From positions 3,472,001 to 3,536,000 of the forward strand of contig NZ_CP008896.1 of assembly GCF_000730425.1 (NCBI RefSeq): DNA of 64,000 bases. Direction: 5' to 3'. The stretch is from Pseudomonas fluorescens. GTDB taxonomy: Bacteria > Pseudomonadota > Gammaproteobacteria > Pseudomonadales > Pseudomonadaceae. The position numbers and the translations under genes were made by a program. A model generated the notes under the pieces. It was given only the letters and a program-made list of their open reading frames with translations. It was not told where the DNA came from and did no database searches. This document shows, in pieces, positions 1-9,611 of the stretch. Positions within the stretch are counted from its first letter, which is position 1. Every line of letters begins with the position of its first letter.

Positions 1-444
1 GTTGAGGTAATCGATCATCGCCGCCAGGGTGGTGGACTTGCCCGACCCCGTGGCGCCGGTCACCAGCACCAGCCCCTTGGGCAGCTCGGCGATACGCCGG
101 AATATATCGCCCAGCCCCAGGGTTTCCAGGCCCTGGACCCGGGACGGAATCGCACGAAACACCGCGCCCATTCCCCGGTGTTGCTGGAACACGTTGGCGC
201 GAAAGCGCGCGACGCCCGGTAATTCGAAAGAAAAATCCGTTTCAAGAGACGTTTCGAAATCCTTTTGTTGGTGTTTATTGAGGAGCGGGCTGAGCAAGTC
301 CGCAACTTGCGTAGCACTCAGTAATGGCCAATCGAGTGGCACAACCTCGCCATCGACTCTCATCCTCGGCGCCAACCCTGCCGACAGATGCAGGTCGGAG
401 GCGCCCCGGCTGACGCTTGCGGCCAGCAGTTCAGTGATATCCAT
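1..444 (-). CDS. pilT: Type IV pilus retraction ATPase PilT, partial (C-terminus outside window)
   Basis: PilT is the hexameric cytoplasmic ATPase that drives type IV pilus retraction and twitching. The visible 148 codons carry the N-terminal PAS-like domain (start MDITELL, then SDLHLSAG at about residues 17-24) and a Walker A motif, TGATGSGKST, near residue 130; the frame runs off the window edge. The ATG at 444 was chosen over an in-frame ATG at 456 because PilT proteins begin MDITELL. It diverges from the PLP homeostasis gene, as in other pseudomonads. The N-terminal half looks fairly diverged from the P. aeruginosa protein as I remember it, so it could be a PilT paralogue. Confidence 0.88.
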   Translation of the reverse strand, partial: MDITELLAASVSRGASDLHLSAGLAPRMRVDGEVVPLDWPLLSATQVADLLSPLLNKHQQKDFETSLETDFSFELPGVARFRANVFQQHRGMGAVFRAIPSRVQGLETLGLGDIFRRIAELPKGLVLVTGATGSGKSTTLAAMIDYLN

Positions 445-501
445 AGGGCTATCCATTTCCAGTAGAATGCCGCGGACTCCATATCCGCGGGTGCAACTTT
501 A

Positions 502-1188
502 ATGTCGACCATAGCAGACAATATCGGCCTGGTTACCGAGCGGATCCGTGCCGCAGCCCAGGCCGCGCAACGGGATGCAACCAGCGTGCACTTGCTGGCG
601 GTGAGCAAGACCAAACCCGCGCAAGCCGTGCGCGAAGCCTATGCCGCCGGAATGCGCGACTTCGGCGAGAACTACTTGCAGGAAGCCCTTGGCAAACAAG
701 CCGAATTAACCGACCTGCCCTTGAGTTGGCACTTTATCGGCCCCATTCAATCGAACAAGACGCGCGCTATCGCCGAGCATTTCGCTTGGGTGCACTCCGT
801 GGATCGCCTGAAGATCGCCCAACGCCTGTCCGAGCAACGCCCGGCCGACCTGCCGCCGCTCAATATCTGCATTCAGGTCAATGTCAGTGGCGAAGCCAGC
901 AAATCCGGCTGTACACCGGCCGATCTGCCAGCGCTGGCCGAAGCGATCCAGGCCCTGCCCCGTTTGAAGCTGCGGGGCTTGATGGCGATTCCCGAGCCCA
1001 CCGACGACCGTGCGGCACAGGATGCGGCGTTCGCGACCGTGCGTGACTTGCAAGCGAGACTGGACTTGGGGCTCGACACACTTTCCATGGGCATGAGCCA
1101 TGACCTTGAGTCGGCCATTGCCCAAGGGGCCACCTGGGTGCGGATCGGTACCGCCCTGTTTGGTGCCCGCGACTACGGCCAGCCATGA
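502..1188 (+). CDS. yggS: YggS/PLPBP family pyridoxal phosphate homeostasis protein
   Basis: A 228-residue, single-domain, fold-type III PLP-binding protein that buffers intracellular pyridoxal phosphate and has no known catalytic turnover. The PLP lysine is K36 in LLAVSKTKP, followed by FGENYLQEA and, near the C-terminus, the phosphate-binding SMGMSHDLESAI. The length is typical. It starts 57 bases from the divergent pilT and is followed after 34 bases by proC, the conserved yggS-proC-yggT order of gammaproteobacteria. Loss of YggS perturbs amino-acid metabolism, which fits the link with proC. Confidence 0.95.
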   Translation: MSTIADNIGLVTERIRAAAQAAQRDATSVHLLAVSKTKPAQAVREAYAAGMRDFGENYLQEALGKQAELTDLPLSWHFIGPIQSNKTRAIAEHFAWVHSVDRLKIAQRLSEQRPADLPPLNICIQVNVSGEASKSGCTPADLPALAEAIQALPRLKLRGLMAIPEPTDDRAAQDAAFATVRDLQARLDLGLDTLSMGMSHDLESAIAQGATWVRIGTALFGARDYGQP

Positions 1189-1222
1189 AAATGGCTGACT
1201 TCCATCTGAGTAAGGAGCTGTC

Positions 1223-2041
1223 ATGAGCAGCACGCGTATAGCCTTTATCGGCGCCGGTAACATGGCGGCCAGCCTGATCGGCGGCCTGCGGGCCAAGGGC
1301 CTGGAAGCTTCGCAGATTCGTGCCAGCGACCCAGGCGCCGAGACCCGCGCCCGGGTGAGCGCCGAGCACGGCATCGAAACCTTTGCCGACAATGCCGAGG
1401 CCGTCCAGGGCGTCGACGTGATCGTGCTGGCAGTCAAGCCACAGGCCATGAAGGCCGTGTGCGAGGCCTTGCGCCCAAGCCTGGCACCGCAGCAACTCGT
1501 GGTATCGATAGCCGCCGGCATCAACTGCGCCAGCATGAACAACTGGCTCGGCGCCCAGCCCATCGTGCGCTGCATGCCTAATACGCCATCACTGCTGCGC
1601 CAGGGTGTCAGCGGCCTCTACGCCACCGCCCAAGTGAGCGCCGGGCAACGCGAGCAGGCCGAGGAGCTGTTGTCAGCCGTGGGCGTGGCCCTGTGGCTGG
1701 ACGAAGAACAGCAACTGGACGCCGTCACCGCCGTGTCCGGCAGTGGCCCGGCGTATTTCTTCCTGTTGGTCGAAGCCATGACCGCTGCGGGCGTGAAGTT
1801 GGGCCTGCCGCGGGAAATCGCCGAGCAACTGACCCAGCAGACCGCCCTCGGCGCCGCGCATATGGTGGTGTCCAGTGATGTGGATGCGGCCGAGTTGCGC
1901 CGTCGCGTGACATCGCCCAATGGCACCACTCAGGCGGCCATCGAATCATTCCAGGCCGGGGGCTTTGAAGCCCTGGTCGAAAAAGCACTGGGTGCCGCCG
2001 CGCACCGCTCGGCCGAACTTGCCGAACAACTGGGTCAATAA
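1223..2041 (+). CDS. proC: Pyrroline-5-carboxylate reductase
   Basis: Catalyses the last step of proline synthesis, NAD(P)H-dependent reduction of 1-pyrroline-5-carboxylate, in the cytoplasm. The 272 residues show an N-terminal Rossmann fold with FIGAGNMAASLIGG and a C-terminal dimerisation domain with AVSGSGPAYFF and the signature RRRVTSPNGTTQAAI. An AAGGAG ribosome site lies 6 bases before the ATG. The gene is closely spaced with yggS upstream and yggT downstream (9 bases), indicating one transcript. Confidence 0.97.
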   Translation: MSSTRIAFIGAGNMAASLIGGLRAKGLEASQIRASDPGAETRARVSAEHGIETFADNAEAVQGVDVIVLAVKPQAMKAVCEALRPSLAPQQLVVSIAAGINCASMNNWLGAQPIVRCMPNTPSLLRQGVSGLYATAQVSAGQREQAEELLSAVGVALWLDEEQQLDAVTAVSGSGPAYFFLLVEAMTAAGVKLGLPREIAEQLTQQTALGAAHMVVSSDVDAAELRRRVTSPNGTTQAAIESFQAGGFEALVEKALGAAAHRSAELAEQLGQ

Positions 2042-2050
2042 GGAGCCAAT

Positions 2051-2641
2051 ATGATTGGTTTGAACACCGCAGCCGTTTACGTACTGCAAACCCTCGGCAG
2101 TCTTTACCTGCTGATCGTGCTGTTGCGCTTTGTCCTGCAACTGGTACGCGCCAACTTCTACAACCCGCTCTGCCAATTCGCCGTGAAGGCCACCCAGCCG
2201 CTGCTCAAGCCGTTGCGCCGGGTGATCCCGAGCCTGTTCGGCCTGGACATGTCGTCGCTGGTGCTGGCGATCCTGGTCCAACTGGCGTTGATGGCCCTGA
2301 CGCTGTTGCTGACCTACGGCACCATGGGCAACTTCCTGCAGCTGCTGGTCTGGGCCGTGATCGGCGTGACCGCGCTGTTCCTGAAGATTTTCTTCTTCGC
2401 CCTGATCATCAGCGTGATCCTATCCTGGGTCGCGCCAGGCAGCCACAACCCTGGCGCCGAATTGGTCAACCAGATCTGCGAGCCGGCCCTGGCGCCGTTC
2501 CGCAAGATCCTGCCCAACCTGGGCGGCCTGGATATCTCGCCGATCCTCGCGTTCATGGTGCTCAAGCTCCTGGATATGCTGGTCATCAACAACCTGGCAG
2601 CAATGACCATGATGCCGGACATCCTGCGCCTGCTGATCTGA
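2051..2641 (+). CDS. YggT family integral membrane protein
   Basis: A 196-residue protein with two tandem YggT domains, each of two hydrophobic segments (about residues 5-30 and 75-95, then 100-130 and 165-190). Each first segment is followed by a short amphipathic stretch with a conserved NP (NFYNPLCQ; SHNPGAELVNQI). YggT is conserved after proC in proteobacteria and has been linked loosely to osmotic shock tolerance and, in plants and cyanobacteria, to thylakoid and division proteins; its function here is unproven. AGGAG precedes the start. A REP pair follows the stop, so the operon probably ends here. Confidence 0.9.
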   Translation: MIGLNTAAVYVLQTLGSLYLLIVLLRFVLQLVRANFYNPLCQFAVKATQPLLKPLRRVIPSLFGLDMSSLVLAILVQLALMALTLLLTYGTMGNFLQLLVWAVIGVTALFLKIFFFALIISVILSWVAPGSHNPGAELVNQICEPALAPFRKILPNLGGLDISPILAFMVLKLLDMLVINNLAAMTMMPDILRLLI

Positions 2642-2646
2642 CCATT

Positions 2647-2710
2647 GCAGGAGCCGGCTTGCCGGCGATGGCACCTGCAAAAACGCCATCGCCGGCAAGC
2701 CGGCTCCTAC
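2647..2710. repeat. REPIN: inverted pair of REP elements, GGAGCCGGCTTGCCGGCGAT family
   Basis: Two copies of a REP palindrome face each other (GGAGCCGGCTTGCCGGCGAT and its reverse complement) around a short A-rich centre. The whole is a long hairpin just after yggT, as expected for a REPIN at an operon end. Confidence 0.9.
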
Positions 2711-2803
2711 ACAAACAAGCGGGCATCCGCCGGGACAAGGTTCGCTTGCCGCTAGCCCCCCCTCTCTTTAGACTTACGCCTCATTTAAACGAGAGCAGGG
2801 TCG

Positions 2804-3943
2804 ATGCCAGCTGCCTTCCCCCCCGATTCTGTTGGACTGGTCGTGCCCCAAGTGGCGCACTTCAGCGCCCCCCTGGCCCTGGCCTGCGGTCGATCGCTGC
2901 CGGCCTATGATCTGATCTATGAAACCTACGGTGAGTTGAACGCCACGGCCAGCAATGCCGTGCTGATCTGCCACGCCCTGTCCGGGCATCATCACGCCGC
3001 CGGCTACCACAGCGCCGACGAGCGCAAGCCCGGCTGGTGGGACAGCTGCATCGGCCCCGGCAAGCCCATCGACACTCACAAATTCTTTGTGGTCAGCCTG
3101 AACAACCTCGGCGGCTGCAATGGCTCCACCGGCCCCAGCAGCCTCAACCCCGAAACCGGCAAACCGTTTGGCGCCGATTTCCCGGTGCTGACCGTGGAGG
3201 ACTGGGTGCACAGCCAGGCACGCCTGGCCGACGTGCTGGGCATCCGGCAATGGGCCGCGGTGATTGGCGGCAGCCTGGGCGGCATGCAGGCCCTGCAATG
3301 GACCATCACCTACCCCGACCGTGTGCGCCATTGCCTGGCGATTGCCTCGGCCCCCAAGTTGTCGGCGCAGAACATCGCCTTCAACGAAGTGGCGCGCCAG
3401 GCGATCCTCACCGACCCCGAGTTCCACGGCGGCTCGTTCCAGGAAGCCGGGGTGATCCCCAAGCGCGGCTTGATGCTGGCGCGGATGGTCGGGCATATCA
3501 CCTACCTGTCGGATGACTCCATGGGCGAGAAATTCGGCCGTGGGCTCAAGAGCGAGAAGCTCAACTACGACTTCCACAGTGTCGAATTCCAGGTCGAAAG
3601 CTACCTGCGTTACCAGGGCGAGGAGTTCTCCGGGCGTTTCGACGCCAACACCTACCTGCTGATGACCAAGGCCCTGGACTACTTCGACCCGGCGGCAAAC
3701 TTTGATGACGACCTGGCGAAGACCTTCGAGGGCGCCACGGCCAAGTTCTGCGTGATGTCGTTTACGACCGATTGGCGCTTTTCCCCAGCCCGTTCCCGCG
3801 AACTGGTGGACGCGCTGATGGCCGCGCGCAAAGACGTGTGCTACCTGGAGATCGATGCACCGCAAGGCCACGACGCCTTCCTCATCCCGATCCCGCGCTA
3901 CCTGCAGGCGTTCAGCAATTACATGAACCGCATTACATTGTGA
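2804..3943 (+). CDS. metX: MetX homoserine O-acyltransferase (probably O-succinyltransferase)
   Basis: First committed step of methionine synthesis: acylation of homoserine. It is an alpha/beta-hydrolase-fold enzyme of 379 residues with the nucleophile S157 in [11 protein letters not shown], an acid in TTDWRFSP and the catalytic His in [11 protein letters not shown] near the C-terminus. Family work indicates that Pseudomonas MetX uses succinyl-CoA rather than acetyl-CoA, so the substrate cannot be read from the family name alone. metW begins 7 bases downstream; the metX-metW pair is conserved and MetW is reported to support MetX activity in some species. Confidence 0.95.
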   Translation: MPAAFPPDSVGLVVPQVAHFSAPLALACGRSLPAYDLIYETYGELNATASNAVLICHALSGHHHAAGYHSADERKPGWWDSCIGPGKPIDTHKFFVVSLNNLGGCNGSTGPSSLNPETGKPFGADFPVLTVEDWVHSQARLADVLGIRQWAAVIGGSLGGMQALQWTITYPDRVRHCLAIASAPKLSAQNIAFNEVARQAILTDPEFHGGSFQEAGVIPKRGLMLARMVGHITYLSDDSMGEKFGRGLKSEKLNYDFHSVEFQVESYLRYQGEEFSGRFDANTYLLMTKALDYFDPAANFDDDLAKTFEGATAKFCVMSFTTDWRFSPARSRELVDALMAARKDVCYLEIDAPQGHDAFLIPIPRYLQAFSNYMNRITL

Positions 3944-3950
3944 GAAAGCC

Positions 3951-4571
3951 ATGAGAGCCGACCTGGAAATCATCCAAGACTGGATCCCCGCCGGCAGCCG
4001 CGTGCTCGACCTGGGTTGCGGCGATGGCGAACTGCTGAGCTGGCTGCGCGACAACAAGCAAGTCACCGGCTACGGCCTGGAAAACGACCCGGACAACATC
4101 GCCCAGTGCGTGGCCAAGGGCATCAACGTGATCGAGCAGGACCTGGACAAGGGCCTGGGCAACTTTGCCAGCAACAGCTTCGACATCGTGGTGATGACCC
4201 AGGCCCTGCAGGCAGTGCACTACCCGGATCGGATCCTCGACGAGATGCTGCGCGTCGGCCGCCAATGCATCATCACCTTTCCCAACTTCGGGCACTGGCG
4301 CTGCCGCTGGTACCTGGCCACCAAGGGCCGCATGCCAGTATCGGATTTCCTGCCGTACACCTGGTACAACACGCCCAATATCCACTTCTGCACCTTCGAG
4401 GACTTCGAAGCGCTGTGCAGTGGGCGCGAAGCCAAAGTCATCAACCGCCTTGCCGTCGATCAACAGCACCGTCACGGCTGGGCAAGTAAGCTATGGCCTA
4501 ATCTTCTAGGTGAGATCGGGATTTATCGGGTCAGCAGTCCTGGCCTGACCGACCATCAAATTGCCGTCTAA
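3951..4571 (+). CDS. metW: Methionine biosynthesis protein MetW
   Basis: A 206-residue class I SAM-methyltransferase-like protein with motif I VLDLGCGDGELLSWL near residue 22 and acidic motif II YGLENDP. It always accompanies metX in proteobacteria and is needed for full homoserine acyltransferase activity in those tested; no methyl acceptor is known. The start lies 7 bases after the metX stop, so the two genes are translated from one message. Confidence 0.95.
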   Translation: MRADLEIIQDWIPAGSRVLDLGCGDGELLSWLRDNKQVTGYGLENDPDNIAQCVAKGINVIEQDLDKGLGNFASNSFDIVVMTQALQAVHYPDRILDEMLRVGRQCIITFPNFGHWRCRWYLATKGRMPVSDFLPYTWYNTPNIHFCTFEDFEALCSGREAKVINRLAVDQQHRHGWASKLWPNLLGEIGIYRVSSPGLTDHQIAV

Positions 4572-4592
4572 CCATTTTCGAGGAGGACGATC

Positions 4593-5027
4593 ATGAGTCG
4601 CCTGGCTATTTTTCTACTCACCGCCTGCCTGGGCGCCAGTGCCATGGCCGCCGGCCCTATCGACAGTAATCGGCAGAAGGCGTTTGGTGATATCACCGTG
4701 CACTACAGCACCTTCACCTCCAGCTTCCTGCAGCCCGAGACGGCCCAGGCCGTGGGTGTGGTACGCAGCAAGAACAAGGGCATGATCAATGTCTCGGTGA
4801 TCAAGGGCGTGGAACCCGTGGCGGCGCAAGTGACCGGCACGATCAAGGACTTGACCGGCAAGAGCGAAATGCTGACGTTCAAGCAAATCACCGAAAAAGG
4901 CGCGATCTACTACCTCGCCCCCTATTCGGTGCCGCAGCAGGAATTCCGCACCTTTACCATCAATGTTGAAACCGGCGGCAAGGCCCACGGTTTCAATTTC
5001 ACCCAAGAACTGTTCCCGGCCGAATGA
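4593..5027 (+). CDS. DUF4426 domain-containing exported protein
   Basis: A 144-residue protein with a clear Sec signal peptide ([20 protein letters not shown]), so a periplasmic product of about 120 residues. The rest matches the DUF4426 pattern, beta-rich with no Cys pair and no catalytic motif that I can see. An AGGAGGA site sits 4 bases before the ATG. The stop overlaps the rdgB start (ATGA), so rdgB is translationally coupled to it. The function is unknown; the position between metW and rdgB is conserved in Pseudomonas. Confidence 0.88.
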   Translation: MSRLAIFLLTACLGASAMAAGPIDSNRQKAFGDITVHYSTFTSSFLQPETAQAVGVVRSKNKGMINVSVIKGVEPVAAQVTGTIKDLTGKSEMLTFKQITEKGAIYYLAPYSVPQQEFRTFTINVETGGKAHGFNFTQELFPAE

Positions 5028-5620
5028 TGAACCTGACACAACTCGTACTGGCCAGCCATAACGCCGGCAAACTCAAGGAACTCCAGGCCATGCTCGGCGA
5101 ATCGGTGCAATTGCGCTCGATTGGCGAGTTCAGCCAGGTGGAGCCGGAGGAAACCGGCCTGTCGTTCGTCGAAAACGCCATCCTCAAGGCCCGCAATGCC
5201 TCGCGCATTTGCGGCCTGCCGGCATTGGCCGACGATTCAGGCCTGGCGGTAGACTTCCTCGGCGGCGCTCCTGGCATCTATTCGGCGCGCTATGCCGACG
5301 GCAAAGGCGACGCGGCGAACAACGCCAAGCTGCTGGACGCCCTCAAGGGTGTGCCGGATGCCGAGCGCGGCGCGCAGTTTGTCTGTGTGCTGGCGCTGGT
5401 GCGACATGCCGACGATCCGCTGCCGATCCTTTGCGAAGGCTTGTGGCACGGGCGCATCCTGCATGCCGCCAGCGGCGAGCATGGCTTTGGCTATGACCCG
5501 CTGTTCTGGGTGCCAGAGCGTAATGTGTCCAGCGCCGAACTGAGCCCGGCCGACAAGAACCAGATCAGTCACCGCGCCCGTGCAATGGATTTGCTGCGCC
5601 AGCGTCTGGGCGTGAAATGA
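5024..5620 (+). CDS. rdgB: RdgB/HAM1 family XTP/dITP diphosphatase
   Basis: House-cleaning nucleotide pyrophosphatase that hydrolyses XTP, dITP and ITP to monophosphates, keeping deaminated purines out of DNA and RNA. The 198 residues show the substrate loop [11 protein letters not shown] at the N-terminus, [13 protein letters not shown] with the catalytic and metal acids near residue 69, and FGYDPLFW near residue 150. The start overlaps the upstream stop by ATGA; a second ATG follows immediately (5027). The downstream hemW start overlaps its own stop in the same way. Confidence 0.95.
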   Translation: MMNLTQLVLASHNAGKLKELQAMLGESVQLRSIGEFSQVEPEETGLSFVENAILKARNASRICGLPALADDSGLAVDFLGGAPGIYSARYADGKGDAANNAKLLDALKGVPDAERGAQFVCVLALVRHADDPLPILCEGLWHGRILHAASGEHGFGYDPLFWVPERNVSSAELSPADKNQISHRARAMDLLRQRLGVK

Positions 5621-6819
5621 CCCAGAACACCTCCGCGCAGCCACTGATCCTCGGTGGCGCGCAAACACCTCGGGCGGCCCTGCCCCATTTGCCGCCCCTG
5701 GCGCTCTACATCCACATCCCGTGGTGCGTGCGTAAATGCCCCTATTGCGACTTCAACTCCCACACCGCCAGCAAGGTGCTGCCGGAGCAAGAGTATGTCG
5801 ACGCGTTGCTGGCAGATCTGGATCAAGATCTGCATGCGGTGTATGGCCGCCCGTTGAGCTCGATCTTCTTTGGCGGCGGCACGCCCAGCCTGTTCAGTGC
5901 TGCTGCGCTGGGCCGGCTCCTGGAAGGGGTGGAGCAACGCATCCCGTTTGCCTGCGATATCGAGATCACCCTGGAAGCCAACCCAGGTACCTTTGAGCAA
6001 GAGAAGTTCGTCGCCTACCGCAAGCTGGGGATCAATCGCCTGTCCATCGGCATCCAGAGCTTCCAGCAGGAAAAACTCCAGGCCCTGGGGCGTATCCACA
6101 ACGGCGACGAAGCCATACGCGCCGCCGGTATGGCACGCCAGGCCGGGTTCGACAACTTCAACCTGGACCTGATGCACGGCTTGCCCAACCAATCCCTGGA
6201 CGACGCCCTGGGCGACCTGCGCCAGGCGATCGCGCTCAAACCGACCCATCTGTCGTGGTACCAACTGACCCTGGAACCCAACACCGTCTTCTGGAACCAA
6301 CCGCCGACGCTGCCGGAAGACGATACCCTGTGGGATATCCAGGAAGCCGGCCAGGCCCTGCTCGCCGAACACGGTTACGCGCAATATGAAGTCTCGGCCT
6401 ACGCCCAACCGGGCCGGTCCGCACGACATAACCTCAATTACTGGAGCTTTGGCGATTTTATTGGCATCGGCGCCGGCGCCCACGGCAAGCTCAGCCATCC
6501 AGACGGGCGCATCGTACGCACCTGGAAAACCCGCGCACCAAAGGACTACCTCAACCCGGCGAAAAACTTTCAGGCCGGAACGAAAGAGCTGACCAATGAA
6601 GAGTTGCCTTTCGAGTTCCTGATGAACGCCCTGCGCCTGACCGATGGCGTAGAAGCCAAACTGTATGCCGAGCGCACCGGCCTGGACCTGGCCAGCCTGG
6701 ATGAAGCCCGCACGGATGCCGAACAAAGTGGCTTATTGCAGGTCGAACCGTCACGCCTGGCGGCTACGGACCGCGGGCAACTCTTTCTCAATGACCTGCT
6801 GCAGAAGTTTTTGAGCTGA
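5617..6819 (+). CDS. hemW: Radical SAM family heme chaperone HemW
   Basis: A radical SAM protein of 400 residues with the CxxxCxxC cluster motif in [14 protein letters not shown] (residues 36-49) and the HemN-like TIM barrel. It carries the HNLNYWSF and GIGAGAHG motifs of HemW. HemW binds heme and delivers it to respiratory enzymes; it is not a coproporphyrinogen oxidase despite older annotations. The short form without the N-terminal extra Cys of HemN supports HemW. The start overlaps rdgB (ATGA). The yggS-yggT-rdgB-hemW grouping is conserved across gammaproteobacteria. Confidence 0.94.
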   Translation: MTQNTSAQPLILGGAQTPRAALPHLPPLALYIHIPWCVRKCPYCDFNSHTASKVLPEQEYVDALLADLDQDLHAVYGRPLSSIFFGGGTPSLFSAAALGRLLEGVEQRIPFACDIEITLEANPGTFEQEKFVAYRKLGINRLSIGIQSFQQEKLQALGRIHNGDEAIRAAGMARQAGFDNFNLDLMHGLPNQSLDDALGDLRQAIALKPTHLSWYQLTLEPNTVFWNQPPTLPEDDTLWDIQEAGQALLAEHGYAQYEVSAYAQPGRSARHNLNYWSFGDFIGIGAGAHGKLSHPDGRIVRTWKTRAPKDYLNPAKNFQAGTKELTNEELPFEFLMNALRLTDGVEAKLYAERTGLDLASLDEARTDAEQSGLLQVEPSRLAATDRGQLFLNDLLQKFLS

Positions 6820-6837
6820 TCGCTCTAAGGAAATCGA

Positions 6838-7161
6838 ATGGATCTGGTACTCGACCTGCTCGCCACCGTATCCCGCTGGAGCCGTAGCAACCTGTCGGAA
6901 ATATCCCTGGCGCTGGTAGGCTGCCTGCTGGTGCTGTTTGGCGCCGATATCAAGGGCTGGGTCGAGGCGCGCCTGGGCAATATCGCCGGCGCCTTGCGCG
7001 TACCGCTGATGGCCCTGCTGTGCATGATCGGCAGCGGTGCGGCGTTGATCTACGCTACGCCTTGGATTGTGCGGGGCTTGAGCCAGTTCAATAACTACAG
7101 CCTGGCGCCGGTGCTGTTGGTGGTGCTGGTACTGATTGGCGTGGTTGCCGACCGCCGCTGA
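6838..7161 (+). CDS. DUF3392 domain-containing membrane protein
   Basis: A 107-residue hydrophobic protein with three predicted membrane helices (about residues 20-40, 55-75, 85-103) and the YATPWIVRGL segment typical of DUF3392. It starts 18 bases after hemW behind TAAGGAAAT and ends the rightward run, just before a REP pair. No function is known; it is usually found next to hemW in pseudomonads. Confidence 0.85.
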   Translation: MDLVLDLLATVSRWSRSNLSEISLALVGCLLVLFGADIKGWVEARLGNIAGALRVPLMALLCMIGSGAALIYATPWIVRGLSQFNNYSLAPVLLVVLVLIGVVADRR

Positions 7162-7183
7162 CTAAAAGCCCACCACAAAACAA

Positions 7184-7272
7184 CTGTAGGGGCTGGCTTG
7201 CCAGCGATGCAGGCACCTCGGTACATCAGTGATACCGATGTGATGCTATCGCCGGCAAGCCGGCCCCTACAG
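7184..7272. repeat. REPIN: inverted REP pair between converging genes
   Basis: The left arm reads CTGTAGGGGCTGGCTTGCC and the right arm GCCGGCAAGCCGGCCCCTAC, with a 30-base centre. It lies between the converging DUF3392 and trmB genes and may help stabilise or end both transcripts. Confidence 0.85.
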
Positions 7273-7299
7273 TTGAGCGCATTTCAGCTTTCTGGCTGT

Positions 7300-8025
7300 T
7301 TACGCCAGCTTCTCGAACTTCAAATCCCAAACCCCATGCCCCAGCCGCTCGCCACGGCGCTCGAACTTGGTGATCGGGCGTTCCGCCGGGCGCGGTACGC
7401 ATTGGCCATCTTCTGCCAGGTTGCGATAGCCAGGAGCGACGTTCATCACCTCCAGCATATATTCCGCATAGGGCTCCCAGTCGGTGGCCATGTGCAGGAT
7501 GCCACCGACCTTGAGCTTGCTGCGGACCAGTTCCGCGAAGGACGCCTGGACAATGCGGCGCTTGTGGTGACGGCTCTTGTGCCATGGATCCGGGAAAAAC
7601 AGCATCAGGCGGTCGAGGCTGTTGTCGGCGATGCAGCGGTTGAGCACCTCGATCGCGTCGCAGTCATAGACCCGCAGGTTTTTCAGGCCCTGGGTCAACA
7701 CGCCGTTCAGCAGTGCACCCACACCCGGCCGGTGGACTTCAACGCCGATAAAGTCTTGCTCGGGCGACGCTGCGGCCATTTCCAGCAGGGAATGGCCCAT
7801 GCCGAAGCCGATTTCCAGAGAGCGCGGGGCCGAACGGCCGAACACCTGGTCGAAGTCCACCGGCGCATCGGCCAGGGGCAGGACGAACAACGGCGTGCCT
7901 TGGTCCAGGCCTTTTTGCTGGCCTTCAGTCATGCGCCCGGCACGCATCACAAAGCTCTTGATACGGCGGTGCTTGGACTCGTCGCCTTCTTCCACGGGGT
8001 TCGGCGTTTCGTTTGATTCAGTCAT
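7300..8025 (-). CDS. trmB: tRNA (guanine-N7-)-methyltransferase
   Basis: Methylates G46 of tRNA using S-adenosylmethionine. The 241-residue protein has the SAM motif [15 protein letters not shown], the family signature [18 protein letters not shown] and [14 protein letters not shown] near the C-terminus. The ATG at 8025 is used; an upstream in-frame TTG at 8028 would add one residue. It lies 9 bases after thiG on the same strand and is probably cotranscribed. Confidence 0.96.
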   Translation of the reverse strand: MTESNETPNPVEEGDESKHRRIKSFVMRAGRMTEGQQKGLDQGTPLFVLPLADAPVDFDQVFGRSAPRSLEIGFGMGHSLLEMAAASPEQDFIGVEVHRPGVGALLNGVLTQGLKNLRVYDCDAIEVLNRCIADNSLDRLMLFFPDPWHKSRHHKRRIVQASFAELVRSKLKVGGILHMATDWEPYAEYMLEVMNVAPGYRNLAEDGQCVPRPAERPITKFERRGERLGHGVWDLKFEKLA

Positions 8026-8034
8026 CAATGGCTC

Positions 8035-8829
8035 TTACTTGATCAGACCATCCAGCGGCGAGGAGGCGCTGGCGTAAAGTTTTTTCGGCATACGCCCGGC
8101 GAGGTACGCCAGGCGGCCGGCGACAATCGCGTGTTTCATGGCTTCGGCCATCATGATCGGTTGTTGTGCGTTGGCGATGGCCGAGTTCATCAGCACCGCT
8201 TCGCAGCCCAGCTCCATGGCAATGGTGGCATCGGACGCGGTGCCGACACCGGCATCCACCAGCACCGGGATCTTGGCTTCTTCGAGGATGATCTGCAGGT
8301 TGTACGGATTGCAGATCCCCAGGCCAGTGCCGATCAGGCCGGCCAGCGGCATGACCGCGATGCAGCCGATTTCGGCCAGTTGGCGGGCGATGATCGGGTC
8401 ATCGCTGGTGTAGACCATCACGTCGAAACCTTCCTTGACCAGGGTTTCGGCGGCCTTGAGGGTTTCGATCACGTTGGGGAACAGGGTTTTCTGGTCCGCC
8501 AGCACTTCCAGTTTCACCAGGTTGTGGCCGTCGAGCAGCTCACGGGCCAGGCGGCAGGTGCGCACGGCTTCGATGGCGTCGTAGCAGCCGGCAGTGTTGG
8601 GCAGGATGGTGTAGCGGTCCGGCGGCAGGATATCCAGAAGGTTCGGTTCGCCCGGGTTCTGGCCGATATTGGTGCGGCGTACGGCCACGGTCACGATTTC
8701 GGCGCCCGAGGCTTCGATAGCCAGGCGGGTTTCTTCCATGTCGCGGTACTTGCCGGTGCCTACCAGCAAACGCGACTGGTAGGTGCGACCGGCCAGGACG
8801 AAGGGCTTATCGCTACGAACGATGCTCAT
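8035..8829 (-). CDS. thiG: Thiazole synthase ThiG
   Basis: Forms the thiazole phosphate of thiamine from 1-deoxy-D-xylulose 5-phosphate, dehydroglycine and ThiS thiocarboxylate. It is a TIM-barrel protein of 264 residues; the Schiff-base lysine is K106 in NLVKLEVL. Phosphate-binding glycines are seen in [10 protein letters not shown] and LMNSAIA. thiS lies 55 bases upstream on the same strand, giving the thiS-thiG-trmB order usual for Pseudomonas. Confidence 0.97.
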   Translation of the reverse strand: MSIVRSDKPFVLAGRTYQSRLLVGTGKYRDMEETRLAIEASGAEIVTVAVRRTNIGQNPGEPNLLDILPPDRYTILPNTAGCYDAIEAVRTCRLARELLDGHNLVKLEVLADQKTLFPNVIETLKAAETLVKEGFDVMVYTSDDPIIARQLAEIGCIAVMPLAGLIGTGLGICNPYNLQIILEEAKIPVLVDAGVGTASDATIAMELGCEAVLMNSAIANAQQPIMMAEAMKHAIVAGRLAYLAGRMPKKLYASASSPLDGLIK

Positions 8830-8884
8830 GGGAAATCCTCGAGTTGGGGTGAGGTTCTGCAGAATTCGGGTAGTAGCCCCAAGG

Positions 8885-9085
8885 CTAGCCGCCGCCGATG
8901 GCGTGGACCACTTCGACCTGATCGCCTTCGGCGAGGGCGGTTTCGGTGTGCTGGCTACGCGGGACGATATCCTGGTTGAGCTCCACTGCGACGCGACGTT
9001 CAGTCAGTTCCAGACGGGTCAGCAGGGCCGCGACGGTTTCGCCGTCGGGCAGTTCATAGAGTTCGCCGTTCAATTGAATGCGCAT
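8885..9085 (-). CDS. thiS: Sulfur carrier protein ThiS
   Basis: A 66-residue ubiquitin-like sulfur carrier whose C-terminal Gly-Gly (…VHAIGGG) is thiocarboxylated to donate sulfur to ThiG. The chosen ATG gives the normal ThiS N-terminus [15 protein letters not shown]; the frame stays open much further upstream, but that extension is not ThiS-like. It is the first gene of the leftward thiS-thiG-trmB run. Confidence 0.95.
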   Translation of the reverse strand: MRIQLNGELYELPDGETVAALLTRLELTERRVAVELNQDIVPRSQHTETALAEGDQVEVVHAIGGG

Positions 9086-9156
9086 GCCACGGGCCGCCAT
9101 CGTTTTTAGGGGCCAGCATTCTAGCCTGATCGTGACCTGAAGGTCAGCTACAAGCG

Positions 9157-9537
9157 TCAGGCGGTCAGTTGCAGGCGCCAGGCAGCTAGCCCCAGGCACA
9201 GCCAGCCAATCAGGAACGCCAGGCCGCCAAACGGCGTGACGATCCCCAACTTGCCAATGCCGATGGTGGTCAGCAGGTACAGACTGCCGGAGAACAACAG
9301 GATACCGACGCTGAACGACACCCCGGCCCACATCACCAGGCGCCCGGGAATATGCGCCGCCAGCAACGCCACGCCAAACAGCGCCAGGGCATGCACCAGT
9401 TGGTAGGTCACGCCGGTATGGAAAATTGCCAGGTATTCGGCAGTCAGGCTTTTTTTCAGGCCGTGGGCGGCAAACGCGCCGAGGGCAACACCGGTAAAGC
9501 CGAAAAAAGCAGCCAACATCAGAAAGCCACGCAGCAT
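9157..9537 (-). CDS. DUF423 domain-containing membrane protein
   Basis: A 126-residue, very hydrophobic protein with four membrane helices and the family pattern GALGAFAAHGLK at the N-terminus (here GVALGAFAAHGLKK, residues 16-29) and GGLAFLIGWLCLG near the end. DUF423 proteins are widespread inner-membrane proteins of unknown role. It lies upstream of thiS on the same strand and diverges from mtgA. Confidence 0.88.
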   Translation of the reverse strand: MLRGFLMLAAFFGFTGVALGAFAAHGLKKSLTAEYLAIFHTGVTYQLVHALALFGVALLAAHIPGRLVMWAGVSFSVGILLFSGSLYLLTTIGIGKLGIVTPFGGLAFLIGWLCLGLAAWRLQLTA

Positions 9538-9572
9538 GAGGAACTCCAGTCAGATTCAAGGGGCCGGGTCTG

Positions 9573-9578
9573 TATAAT
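9573..9578 (+). promoter_or_regulatory. Candidate -10 box for mtgA
   Basis: A perfect TATAAT lies 34 bases before the mtgA ATG, preceded directly by TG. No good -35 sequence is visible 16-18 bases upstream, so this is a weak call. Confidence 0.35.
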
Positions 9579-9611
9579 GGCCCGCTCAACGGGTTCGGCC
9601 AAGCCATCTCT

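Noticed and set aside
2774..4066. A 430-codon open frame opposite metX and metW
   Set aside because: Mirror frame of two well-supported genes, with low-complexity composition.
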